A DNA stretch of 64,000 nucleotides from Pseudomonas mangiferae (GCF_007109405.1 NZ_VJOY01000003.1:124001-188000); one strand, 5' to 3'; positions 17,048 to 24,928 are shown, counted from the stretch's first letter. Numbers and translations are program-made. The notes: generated from the sequence alone by a model not told the origin.

Positions 17048-17391
17048 GCTCAGAACCTCACTTCGCGTCTCGTCGGGACCTGCGCAAGGCGGTGATCCGC
17101 CTGCGCCTGGAACTGCACCGGCAGCAGTTGCAGCACGAAAGCCTGCTGATCACCCAACCGTTGCGGCGGGTGCGCGGCGCCAGCTACAGCGTCAAGGAGT
17201 CCCTGCGGGCCGGCAACGCCCCGGTTTGGGGCATGGCCGGTGCCTCGTTGCTGAGCTTCGTGCTGAATCGTCGTCGCGGGGTCTTCGGCCTGGTCCGGCT
17301 GGGCACCAGCCTACTGCCGCTGATCCGCATGGTGCGGCGCAAGCCGGTGCCGGCGTCCCGCTACCCGGTAGGCACCCCTCCTCCGCTCTGA
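17044..17391 (+). CDS. YqjK-like basic protein
   Basis: A 115-residue, strongly basic protein with an N-terminal arginine-rich coiled region (RRDLRKAVIRLRLELHRQQL) and a short hydrophobic stretch near residue 63 (VWGMAGASLLSFVL). A polybasic proline-rich tail follows. Its position as third gene after the YqjD- and YqjE-like genes, its size and its composition fit the YqjK group, although similarity is weak by eye. It starts inside the preceding stop codon. Function unknown; perhaps a soluble or peripheral partner of the two membrane proteins. Confidence 0.7.
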   Translation: MSSEPHFASRRDLRKAVIRLRLELHRQQLQHESLLITQPLRRVRGASYSVKESLRAGNAPVWGMAGASLLSFVLNRRRGVFGLVRLGTSLLPLIRMVRRKPVPASRYPVGTPPPL

Positions 17392-17440
17392 AATGCGTCC
17401 AGCGGCATCCCGACGTGGTCGTTGGCTGTCTATTTGCTAG

Positions 17441-17556
17441 GGTCTGTATGAAGCACCGGCGCGAGCCGGGCGAGCGAACATCGCTGAAGTAGCCTGACCT
17501 GGGCGGGTCGACCGGTTCTACCGGCCCCGCTCGCGCTGACTGTTTTCGTACAGACC
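17441..17556. repeat. MITE-like element or IS-end remnant (116 bp)
   Basis: The ends form a terminal inverted repeat: GGTCTGTATGAAG at 17441-17453 against GGTCTGTACGAAA read inward from 17556. A subterminal pair follows, GCGCGAGC (17459-17466) with GCTCGCGC (17529-17536). The interior holds three small hairpins: AGCGA-ACA-TCGCT (17473-17485), GACC...GGTC (17496-17509) and CCGGT-TCT-ACCGG (17512-17524). There is no transposase ORF. The GGTCTGTACGAAAA-type end resembles IS5-family ends as I remember them. No target-site duplication is evident. The alternative is a structured 5' leader of the EAL gene that starts 31 nt downstream. Confidence 0.5.
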
Positions 17557-17587
17557 GAGCCCGAGACCGGGCCTGCAAGGAGTAGCC

Positions 17588-18751
17588 GTGATCGTCGGGC
17601 AGCCGCTGGCGTGCTTCCAACCCTTCATCGACACCGCCACCGGCCTGATCGCCGGCGTCGAAGCCCTCGGGCGACTGGTCCAGGCGGATGGTGCGTTGCA
17701 CTCCGTCGGGCCGTTGTTCTTCGATCCCAAGGTTTCCCCGAGCGCCCTGCGCCGCCTCGACCGGCAGCTGCGGGACGATGCCTTGATGCGCCTGCACGAG
17801 GCGCCGACCGACTGGTTCCTCAGCCTGAACATCTCGCCGCGCTGGATCGGCCGCCTGCGGCCCGGCCAGGTCCCACCCAGCCTCGGGCAAGTGGCCCGGG
17901 CCGGTATCCAGCCGCCGCGTATCGTCTTCGAGATCACCGAGCTGGGCGGCGCCAGCCGACGGCTACCGGACGTGGTGGCGCGCTACCGCGAGGCCGGGGC
18001 GCGCATCGCCATCGATGATTTCGGCGCCGGCTATTCCCAGCTCGACCGGGTCCTCGCCCTGCAGCCGGACATCCTCAAGCTGGACATGCGCCTGTTCAAG
18101 GACGCCGCCCGTGGCGGCCCCAGCGGCGAAGTGGTGAAGGCCCTGGCACAGATGGCGGAAAAGACCGGCTGCTGGATCATCGCCGAGGGCGTGGAGACCG
18201 AACCGGAGCTGCACTTCGCCCTGGAATGCGGTGCGCGCTACGTCCAGGGCTACCTGTTCGCCGGGGCGGAGCAGGGCTTCTTCGCCGCCGACGCCTTCGT
18301 CGCGCGCTTCGCCGCGCTGCGTGACAGCTACGTGCGACGCAAGCTGGCCGAGCGCCTCAAGCACATGGCCCTGCGCCAGCAGCTGGCGGACCTGATGATC
18401 ACCCTGCGCGCCTGGGCCGAGACCGGCGCGCCGGCCGAGCAGCTGCCGGCGCCGGTGGGCTATCCGTGGTTGCTGCGCCTGTACCAGTGCGATCGACACG
18501 GCACCCAGCTGACGCCCAACCTGGAATGGCGCCACGGCGCCTGGCAGGCGGATGACCGCTACTTGGGCCACAACTGGTCGTGGCGGCCCTACTTCTATCA
18601 GTTGCTCGCCGAGGGCTGGGAGGAGCGTCGCCTGACCCTGTCCAGCACCTACCGCGACGCCACCACCAACCAGTACTGCCTGACCGCGGGTCAGTTCATC
18701 GACAACGGCACCCGGCTGCTGCTGGTGGACATCGACGCCGCCGGCCTGTAG
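17588..18751 (+). CDS. EAL-domain c-di-GMP phosphodiesterase with C-terminal YkuI-like sensor domain
   Basis: A 387-residue soluble protein. Residues about 1-240 are an EAL domain with every catalytic element visible: E25 in VEALGR, N81 in SLNISPR, E115/E118 in FEITE, D143-D144 in IDDFGAGYS, K164, E200 and E204 in IIAEGVET, and Q220 before GYLF. It should therefore hydrolyse c-di-GMP. Residues about 280-385 resemble the Cache/PAS-like domain found after the EAL domain in B. subtilis YkuI (LYQCDRHGTQLTPN, NWSWRPYFYQ). There is no GGDEF domain and no membrane segment. The start is GTG 17588 with AGGAG upstream. A MITE-like element occupies the leader region. Confidence 0.86.
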   Translation: MIVGQPLACFQPFIDTATGLIAGVEALGRLVQADGALHSVGPLFFDPKVSPSALRRLDRQLRDDALMRLHEAPTDWFLSLNISPRWIGRLRPGQVPPSLGQVARAGIQPPRIVFEITELGGASRRLPDVVARYREAGARIAIDDFGAGYSQLDRVLALQPDILKLDMRLFKDAARGGPSGEVVKALAQMAEKTGCWIIAEGVETEPELHFALECGARYVQGYLFAGAEQGFFAADAFVARFAALRDSYVRRKLAERLKHMALRQQLADLMITLRAWAETGAPAEQLPAPVGYPWLLRLYQCDRHGTQLTPNLEWRHGAWQADDRYLGHNWSWRPYFYQLLAEGWEERRLTLSSTYRDATTNQYCLTAGQFIDNGTRLLLVDIDAAGL

Positions 18752-18804
18752 CCCGCCCCGGCACCCCGCTACACTGCGCCGCTCGTGCCCAGCGGACCCG
18801 CGCC

Positions 18805-19560
18805 ATGCCCTTCCACCTGCAACTGCTGCTGCCCCTGCTCACCCTCGCCTGCGCCTACGGCCTGGGCGACCTGGAGCCCCTCGGGCTGGCCAGTGGAGCG
18901 CTGTATGCCGGCTGGGTGCTGGCAGGCGCCCGGCTGCCCGCGCGGCTCTGGTACCCGGTCAGCGTGATCGCCAGCGTGGCCTTGGCGGCGCACCAGGTGC
19001 CGGGGTTCCTGCCGCTGACGCTGAGCGATCCGCTGCAGGTGAGCCCGGATGCCCCGGCGTTCGTCCTGCGGCTGTCCTGGGACAAGCTGCTGGTGGGCAC
19101 CACGCTGCTGGCCTGGTGGCTGGGCGCACGCTGGCCGGCATCCTCACAGCCGATCCTGGCCGCGCTCGTCGCGGCGGCGACCCTGCTGGCGGTTCCGCTG
19201 GCGGCCATGGGGCTCGGCCTGGTGGGTTGGCAGCCGAAATGGCCGGAGGCATTCGGCCTGTGGCTGGCGTTGAACCTGGGGGTCGCGGTCCTGGCCGAGG
19301 AATTGCTATTCCGCGGGTTGCTGCAAGGCGGCCTGTCCCGCTGGCTAGGGCCCTCGCCCGCGCTTCTGCTGACCGCCCTGTTGTTCGGCTGCGCGCACCT
19401 GCCGTTCGGCCTGCGCTTCGCCGCGGTGGCCACCCTGGCCGGTCTCGGCTACGGCCTGGTGTATCGCCTGGGCGGGCGCCTGGTCTGGGCGATGGCCCTG
19501 CACCTGGCGGTCAATGCCGCACATTTCCTGCTACTGACCTATCCCGCACGACTGGTTTGA
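18805..19560 (+). CDS. CPBP family intramembrane metalloprotease
   Basis: A 251-residue polytopic membrane protein with about eight helices. The Abi/CPBP (Rce1-type) motifs are present: EELLFRG with E165-E166, a second-motif histidine H198 in GCAHLPFG, and H233/N237 in ALHLAVNAAH. Family members are metal-dependent intramembrane endopeptidases, some linked to bacteriocin self-immunity. ATG 18805 is chosen because the frame upstream is the shadow of the EAL gene; ribosome binding is weak. Its last 50 nt overlap the tail of the convergent substrate-binding protein gene, an unusually long tail-to-tail overlap. The substrate is unknown. Confidence 0.8.
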   Translation: MPFHLQLLLPLLTLACAYGLGDLEPLGLASGALYAGWVLAGARLPARLWYPVSVIASVALAAHQVPGFLPLTLSDPLQVSPDAPAFVLRLSWDKLLVGTTLLAWWLGARWPASSQPILAALVAAATLLAVPLAAMGLGLVGWQPKWPEAFGLWLALNLGVAVLAEELLFRGLLQGGLSRWLGPSPALLLTALLFGCAHLPFGLRFAAVATLAGLGYGLVYRLGGRLVWAMALHLAVNAAHFLLLTYPARLV

Positions 19561-20326
19561 CCTCGATCTGGTAGCGGCTGAAGATTCGCTCCAGTTCACC
19601 GTTGTCCCGCAACTGGTCCAGCAGCGCGGCGAAGGCCTTCTCGTCGATGGGCGCCTGGGGCCGCAGCAGGGCGAAGTGCCGGTATTTCTGGTCGACCCGC
19701 CTGGAGGGCAGGAAATGCTCGCGTTGCTCGGGATGGGCTTCCAGGTAGGCGCCGAAGTAGGAGCGGGTCACCAGCGCCACATCGACCCGGTCGCGCATCA
19801 CCATCATCAGGTTGCTGTCGTGGGAATAGGTGCTGATGGCATTGAATTCCTGGGCCAGGTACGCCGGGTCGGAATTGAAGTTGGCGAAGCCGTAGTGATA
19901 GCCGCTGTACAGAGCGAGGCGCTTGCTCTTGAGCTCCTCGAAATACGCTTCGTCGCGGTCGTCCCTGGCCCGGGCCACGTAGATCTCCGCATCCTCCAGG
20001 CCCATGTCGATGCGCGCGCCGTCGATGCCGTCCCAGCCCCAGCCGGGGTTCTCGAACAGCGCCAGGTCGATCCGGCCCTGCTGGAAATCGCGGAAGCGCC
20101 GGGAGATGGCGGTGGGCACCATCACGAAGCGGTAGTCCTGCTGCGCGCCGTTCAGCGCCTCGATCAGTTGCGGCAGCAGCCCGCTGGCGTCCTCCTGCTC
20201 CGGCTTGACCACGTAGGGCGGGAAATGCGCCGCGCCGATGTGCACCTCCTGTCCGGCGACGGCGGGCAGGGACAGGAAGAGGCCGAGGAACAGGGTTCCG
20301 AGAAGTCCTTGCAAAGGTCTGGACAT
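19511..20326 (-). CDS. Periplasmic substrate-binding protein, SBP_bac_3 family (first of tandem pair)
   Basis: A 271-residue secreted protein: a signal peptide of about 24 residues (ending AVAG), then a SBP_bac_3-like fold beginning VHIGAAHFPPYVVKP. Distinctive segments are ENPGWGWDGI, SGYHYGFANF, TYSHDSNLMMVM and VALVTRSYFGAYL. It is a clear paralogue of the next gene upstream on the same strand; the same motifs recur in register. No permease or ATPase gene is nearby, so it may act as a signalling or orphan binding protein. Its 3' end overlaps the CPBP gene by 50 nt. The ligand is unknown. Confidence 0.75.
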   Translation of the reverse strand: MSRPLQGLLGTLFLGLFLSLPAVAGQEVHIGAAHFPPYVVKPEQEDASGLLPQLIEALNGAQQDYRFVMVPTAISRRFRDFQQGRIDLALFENPGWGWDGIDGARIDMGLEDAEIYVARARDDRDEAYFEELKSKRLALYSGYHYGFANFNSDPAYLAQEFNAISTYSHDSNLMMVMRDRVDVALVTRSYFGAYLEAHPEQREHFLPSRRVDQKYRHFALLRPQAPIDEKAFAALLDQLRDNGELERIFSRYQIEVKPVVRDRSVAGNVRH

Positions 20327-20381
20327 GGCACGATCCGAATGCCTGGATTCGTTGCAGACCCGCCCAGGGGAGCGAGGGTTC

Positions 20382-21191
20382 CTAGTTGGACGAGCGTACC
20401 GGGGTCTTCGAATCATTGGTCACCGTGATGTGGTAGGCCCGCAGCAGGGGCCCCAGGCGGTCCTCGGCCCGCAGCCGCTGCAGCAGCGCCGCCAGCGCGT
20501 CCGGGTCGAGGGGTGCGCTGGGGCGCAACAGCGCCTGGTGGCGGTAGATCTGGTCCAGGCGCTGCGACACCAGGAAGGTGTCGGCCAGCCCGGGGTTGCG
20601 GTCCAGGTAGAGCTGCAGGTATGACCGGGTCACCAGAGCCACGTCGGCGCGCCCGTGGAGCACCATCAGCAGGTTGCTGTCGTGGGAGTAGGTGATGGTC
20701 GCCTGGTAGCTGCGGGTCAGGCTGAGGACATCCGCGTCGAACCCGGCGAAGCCGTAATGGTAGCCGTTGTAGAGCGCCAGGCGCTTGTCGGTGAGCTGGT
20801 CGAAGTAGTGCTGGTCGCGGCCTTCCTGGGCCAGGGCCACGTAGAGTTCGGCATCCTCGCTGCCCATGTCCAGGCTGCGGGTCTCGATGCCCTCCCAGCC
20901 CCAGCCCGAGGACTCGAAGAAGATCATGTCGAAGCGACCGCGGCGGAAGTCCCGGTAGCGCCGGCCGTTGGACGTGGGCACCAGCACGAAGTGGAAGTCG
21001 TCCTGCTCGGCGTTGAGCAGGGCCAGCAGGTCGGGCAGCACCCCCTGGGGATCGCGGCGCTCGGGCTTGCTGACGTAGGGCGGGAAATCGTAGGCGCCGA
21101 CCCGGACTTCCTGGGGCGCGGCCGACAGCGGGCCGCCCAGCACCAGACACAGGAGCGGCAGTAGCAGGGACACGCGCCGGGCGGCGAACAT
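20382..21191 (-). CDS. Periplasmic substrate-binding protein, SBP_bac_3 family (second of tandem pair)
   Basis: A 269-residue paralogue of the neighbouring protein: a signal peptide of about 24 residues (ending LSAAP), then VRVGAYDFPPYVSKP. Shared marks are ESSGWGWEGI, NGYHYGFAGF, TYSHDSNLLMVL, VALVTRSYLQLYL and a YRHQALLRP stretch near the end. GAGG precedes ATG 21191. The two genes are separated by 55 nt and probably arose by tandem duplication. By eye roughly half the residues agree, so the duplication is not recent. It lies downstream of a TetR gene on the same strand, so the three may be co-transcribed. No transport partners are visible. Confidence 0.75.
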   Translation of the reverse strand: MFAARRVSLLLPLLCLVLGGPLSAAPQEVRVGAYDFPPYVSKPERRDPQGVLPDLLALLNAEQDDFHFVLVPTSNGRRYRDFRRGRFDMIFFESSGWGWEGIETRSLDMGSEDAELYVALAQEGRDQHYFDQLTDKRLALYNGYHYGFAGFDADVLSLTRSYQATITYSHDSNLLMVLHGRADVALVTRSYLQLYLDRNPGLADTFLVSQRLDQIYRHQALLRPSAPLDPDALAALLQRLRAEDRLGPLLRAYHITVTNDSKTPVRSSN

Positions 21192-21226
21192 AGGAGCCTC
21201 ATCCTTGTTGGCGAACAAGGAAAAGC

Positions 21227-21871
21227 CTAGCGCAGACGCGCCGGGTCGTCCTTGAGCACCAGCGAAAGGGCTTCCTCGGCGAGGTCGTCGAGGGTCATCG
21301 GCCCGTCGGCGCGGAACCAGGTGGTGGTCCAGCTCAGGGCACCGGTGAGGAAACGCCGCAGGACGAAGGGGTCGCCCTGCACGTAGCCGGCGGCCTTGGC
21401 CTCTTCCAGCACGTCCAGCCAGAGCCGCTCGTAGGTCTCCCGCAGGGCCAGGATGCGCGCCTGGCCGTCCTCGGACAGGGCGCGCCACTCGTAGACCAGC
21501 ACCCCCATGGCCTCGCCGGTGCCGCCCGTGATGGATTGCAGCTCGCAGCGGATCAGCGCCAGCACCCGCCCGCGCAGGTCCGGCGCGTCCTCCAGGGCAG
21601 CGCGCATCCGAGCGGTGTTGTACAGCACGGTCTCCTCCATCACCGAACGGAGGATGTCGTCCTTGCTGCGGAAGTGGTGGAAGAGGCTGCCGGACTGGAT
21701 GCCCACGGCCGCGGCCAGGTCGCGCACGGTAGTGCGCGCATAGCCCTTGCTGCGGAACAGGTGGGCCGCGGTCTGCAGCAGCCGGCCGCGGGCGCTGGCG
21801 GGGTCGGTGAGCTGCCCCTCCGCCAGCAGCTGGTGCATCACGTCCTGGGCCTTGCGCTCGTCCGGGTTCAT
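21227..21871 (-). CDS. TetR/AcrR family repressor (AtuR-like by position)
   Basis: A 214-residue TetR regulator. The helix-turn-helix lies at about residues 28-75: ARGRLLQTAAHLFRSKGYAR, then TTVRDLAAAVGIQSGSLFHHF. The C-terminal ligand domain is all-helical. It is divergent from atuA across 280 nt that contain a CAAGCGCTTG palindrome 62 nt upstream of its start. In P. aeruginosa the TetR protein AtuR represses atuA from the same divergent arrangement and binds 13-bp inverted repeats there. The ligand may be a terpenoid or methyl-branched acyl-CoA. Assignment as AtuR itself is inference. Confidence 0.8.
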   Translation of the reverse strand: MNPDERKAQDVMHQLLAEGQLTDPASARGRLLQTAAHLFRSKGYARTTVRDLAAAVGIQSGSLFHHFRSKDDILRSVMEETVLYNTARMRAALEDAPDLRGRVLALIRCELQSITGGTGEAMGVLVYEWRALSEDGQARILALRETYERLWLDVLEEAKAAGYVQGDPFVLRRFLTGALSWTTTWFRADGPMTLDDLAEEALSLVLKDDPARLR

Positions 21872-21932
21872 CGCGCACAGCCTGCCTGGTCTGCCTGGGA
21901 AGAGCCGGAATCTAAGCCGCCCGGGCCGGCCG

Positions 21933-21946
21933 AGCAAGCGCTTGGT
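21933..21946. promoter_or_regulatory. Candidate TetR-family operator between TetR gene and atuA
   Basis: AGCAAGCGCTTGGT contains the perfect 10-bp palindrome CAAGCGCTTG (21935-21944), a common half-site design for TetR repressors of acyl-CoA metabolism genes. I could not find a clear second copy in the 280-nt region, whereas two repeats are reported for AtuR. Confidence 0.45.
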
Positions 21947-22151
21947 GAAACCGGAACGCCCGTGCCGGGTCCCTGCCGGCAAGGGTTCGGCCCCCGCAGG
22001 GGCCGTCGAGCGCCCGGGAGCACGGTGCGAAATCCACTCGCCGTTCCACGTGTGGACGCAGCGCGCCGACTGCCCTCCCCCTGCCCCCTCGCGACCGGAC
22101 ACTTTTCACCCCGTGCCAGGGTCCACCCTTCGACCCCCAACGGATGCTCCC

Positions 22152-24074
22152 ATGACCCGTACCGTACGCATCGGCGGCCTCTCGGCCCTCGGCCCGCTTC
22201 CCCTCACCGAGGCCCGCGCCCTGGCAGCGGCAGGCCTGGATTTCCTGGTCATCGATTGCCTGGACGCGGCAGGCCTGGCGCGAATGGCCGACGCCCGCCG
22301 GCAGCAGCCCGGCCATGGCTACGCCAGCGATTTCGTCGAGAATGTCCAGGCGCTGCTGGGGGATGGGGCCGGGCCACGTCCCCGGGTGATCAGCAACGCC
22401 GGTGGATTGAACCCTCTGGCCTGCGCCGAGGCGCTACGGGCGACCTGCCGCCGGCTCGGCCTGGACCTGAAGATCGCGGCCCTGCTGGGGAACGACCTGC
22501 CGACATCACCGCCGTGCCCGGAAACCGCTCCCGCGCGGGAAGCCCGCAGGCCGGGCGATACGGGCGAAACCTGGCCCACGGGCGATGCTGCCCAGGTGGG
22601 CGATTCTGACTGCGCAACGGCTTGGGCCCTGCTCGGCGCGCCTGGTATCGCCGAGGCCCTGGACCGGGGCGCCGACTGGGTGATCACCGGGCCGCTGGCG
22701 GACGGCGCTCTCGCCAGCGGGGCGCTGCTGCATGCCTTCGGCTGGGCCTGGGACGACTACCCGAGACTGGCCCAGGCCGCCCTGGCCGGCCACCTGCTGG
22801 AAGGCGGCGCCGGCTGCACCGGTGGCCGCTGCACCGACTGGGAGGACCTGCCGGACCCCGCCCGCCCAGGCCTGCCCGTGGTGGAAATGGAAGAAAACGG
22901 TGACTTCGTGGTGACCGCCGTCGCCGGCAGCGGCGGCCGGGTCACGCCGCTCACCGTCGGCGAGCAGTTGCTGGAAGGCCTCGGCGATCCGCGCGCCCAT
23001 CGCCTGCCCGATGTGATCTGCGACTTCACCCAAGTGACCCTGGAGCACGTCCCACCCACGCCCGCCGTGTCCAAGCCCACCGCGAAAGGCGGGGCCACAT
23101 CGAGCGGGGTTCTCCCAGGCCGGGTCGCCGTGCGTGGCGCTCGCGGCCTGCCACCGGACGATCGCTACCTGACCCGTGCCCACGTCCGCGACGGCTTCCG
23201 CTGCACCGCCACCTTCCTGCTGGCCGGGCTAGACGCGTCGAAAAAAGCCCGGCGCAGCGGCCGCGCGCTCCTCGAGCGCGGCGCCGACCGGCTGGCGTCC
23301 CGGGGCTGGGCGCCGTTCCTGGACAGCAGCCTGGACGTGCTGGGCAGCGAGGCCCGCTACGGCTTTCGCGCCCAGCACCCGGAAGCCCGCGAGGTGGTGA
23401 TGACGCTGACCGTCCGTCACGCCTGTCGCGACGCGCTGCGGTTGTTCAGCCAGGAGGTGGCCACGGCCGCCCGGTACTTGGCGCCGGGTATCGCCTGCCT
23501 GGAGGCAGAGCCGCCACCGGTGCATCCGTCGAACCGGACGGTCGCCAACGAGGTGCCGAAGGAGCGCTGCCCGGTCGAAGTGGACCTGGCGGGCCAGCGC
23601 CATCCGGTGGCGCTGCCGGCCCCGGCGCCCCTGGACCTGGACGCGCTGCGCGAGGCGCCCGATCCCCCGGCACCCCGGGGCGAGGCGGATGTCAGCGTAC
23701 CCTTGGTGGCGCTGGCGGTGGCACGCTCCAGCGGCGAAGGCTGCCATGCCAACATCGGCGTGTTGGCGCGACGGCCCGACTACCTGCCGTGGATCGCCGA
23801 GGCCCTGGGCAACCAGGCGGTGGTGGACTGGATGAGCCATGTCCTCAATCCCCAGCTGGGCCAGGTCGGCCGCTGGTACCTGCCCTGCAGTCATAGCCTG
23901 AATTTCCTGCTGGAGAACGTGCTGGGCGGCGATGCCCAGGCCCGGACCTTTGCCCAGCAGGTGCTGGCATTCCCCATCCCGATCCCCCGCCACCTGGCGG
24001 CGGACCTGCCCGGCCAGCATGGTGACCCGCGGATCGAAGAGCCGGGTGGCCGGGTGATGACCGATCACGGATGA
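22152..24074 (+). CDS. atuA: Acyclic terpene utilization AtuA family protein (DUF1446)
   Basis: A 640-residue cytoplasmic protein of the AtuA/DUF1446 family. Hallmarks are VRIGGLSALGPL at the start, GHGYASDFVEN, VISNAGGLNPLACAEAL near residue 80, the GADWVITGP...LHAFGWAWDDY block and the GCTGGRCTDW motif. The C-terminal part contains the AtuA-type HSLNFLLENVLGGDA segment. AtuA is required for growth on citronellol and geraniol in Pseudomonas, but its reaction is not established. This copy has a low-complexity insertion at about residues 115-155 rich in Pro, Ala, Thr and Asp. No atuB-H genes follow, so it is an orphan paralogue or has another role. Confidence 0.82.
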   Translation: MTRTVRIGGLSALGPLPLTEARALAAAGLDFLVIDCLDAAGLARMADARRQQPGHGYASDFVENVQALLGDGAGPRPRVISNAGGLNPLACAEALRATCRRLGLDLKIAALLGNDLPTSPPCPETAPAREARRPGDTGETWPTGDAAQVGDSDCATAWALLGAPGIAEALDRGADWVITGPLADGALASGALLHAFGWAWDDYPRLAQAALAGHLLEGGAGCTGGRCTDWEDLPDPARPGLPVVEMEENGDFVVTAVAGSGGRVTPLTVGEQLLEGLGDPRAHRLPDVICDFTQVTLEHVPPTPAVSKPTAKGGATSSGVLPGRVAVRGARGLPPDDRYLTRAHVRDGFRCTATFLLAGLDASKKARRSGRALLERGADRLASRGWAPFLDSSLDVLGSEARYGFRAQHPEAREVVMTLTVRHACRDALRLFSQEVATAARYLAPGIACLEAEPPPVHPSNRTVANEVPKERCPVEVDLAGQRHPVALPAPAPLDLDALREAPDPPAPRGEADVSVPLVALAVARSSGEGCHANIGVLARRPDYLPWIAEALGNQAVVDWMSHVLNPQLGQVGRWYLPCSHSLNFLLENVLGGDAQARTFAQQVLAFPIPIPRHLAADLPGQHGDPRIEEPGGRVMTDHG

Positions 24075-24249
24075 GGGATGCAGATCGAACCCACTGGAAG
24101 GCTGCGTGCCTATCGGAAGCGCAAGCTATACAGGTGGCCAAAGGCTGCAGGATCACAAGGCACCGCGGGCAGACGCGATGACGGGCTCCGCGAGCATGAC
24201 GGCACCACGCCTTTCTCGGCGAGTCATCTTCCTAAAAACATTCCCCCGC

Positions 24250-24266
24250 GGCCCCACACCGGGGCC
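24250..24266 (-). terminator. Terminator of the proline-rich lipoprotein gene
   Basis: GGCCCC/GGGGCC stem with a five-base loop lies 12 nt beyond the stop codon. On the minus strand a GC tract and TGTTTTTA follow it. It may be shared with the convergent atuA transcript. Confidence 0.45.
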
Positions 24267-24277
24267 CCACCTGCCCG

Positions 24278-24928
24278 CTACTGCTTGAACTCGAAACGCA
24301 GCTCGGCGCCTTCGACGGCGTCCTCGCGTTCCTTGGTGATCAGCCGGCCATTGAGCTGGAACGGGCTGCTGGGCCGTCGCTCGACGAACATCGGTGGCAG
24401 CAGGGCCTCCTCGTGGGCGCCCTTGGCCGGCTTGCGGGCGGATTTGTGGGCGGTATCCAACTGCTTGACCGCGTCGCTGGGCAGGTGCAGGTCCAGCTTC
24501 ACGTCCGGCAGCGTCTCGGTAGCCGCCTTGCTGGGCGCCGGGTTGGCCTTGCGCACCGCATCGGCCACCTTGCGCGCCGGCTTCGGCTTGGGCGCGTCGT
24601 CGGCGTCGTCATCCTCGTCGGCATCGGCCGGCGGCGTGACTTCGGTGACCTGGGCAGGACGTTGCGGCACCGGTGCGGCGGCCGGCTTCGCCGGCGTCTC
24701 TGGACGCGTGGTCTCTGCAGGTTTCGCGGCGACGGGCGGGCGTGGCGGCGACGGGGCGGGCGTCTCGCGGGTGGCGGGGGCCGGCGCGGAGCTGGCCGGT
24801 TTCGCTTCGGTCACCTTGGGCGCGGTAGGCGCGCCGGGGGGTGGCGACGGGGGCGCGGGTGTCTCGCGCTCGCAGGCGCCCAGCAACAGCGCGGCCAGCA
24901 CGATCCCCAGGGAACGACTCTTGGACAT
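24278..24928 (-). CDS. Proline/lysine-rich putative lipoprotein
   Basis: A 216-residue protein with a lipoprotein signal (MSKSRSLGIVLAALLLGAC, lipobox LLGAC, acylated cysteine at residue 19). A long low-complexity linker of Pro, Ala, Thr and Lys follows to about residue 95. Next is an acidic patch (DADEDDDADDAPKPKP), then a mixed helical region and a C-terminal domain ending ELRFEFKQ. The linker suggests a tether across the periplasm from the outer or inner membrane. I do not recognise the C-terminal domain. It lies upstream of nothing on its strand and is separated by about 150 nt from the HlyD gene. A second ATG six codons upstream is possible. Confidence 0.7.
   Translation of the reverse strand: MSKSRSLGIVLAALLLGACERETPAPPSPPPGAPTAPKVTEAKPASSAPAPATRETPAPSPPRPPVAAKPAETTRPETPAKPAAAPVPQRPAQVTEVTPPADADEDDDADDAPKPKPARKVADAVRKANPAPSKAATETLPDVKLDLHLPSDAVKQLDTAHKSARKPAKGAHEEALLPPMFVERRPSSPFQLNGRLITKEREDAVEGAELRFEFKQ

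Noticed and set aside
17448-17492. Fourteen-codon leader peptide (MKHRREPGERTSLK) before the EAL gene
   Set aside because: It has no ribosome-binding site and lies entirely in the inverted-repeat element; no evidence of translation.
17441-17556. c-di-GMP riboswitch or tRNA-like gene upstream of the EAL gene
   Set aside because: The GEMM core motifs are missing and the arms do not match tRNA geometry. The terminal repeats favour a transposon-derived element.
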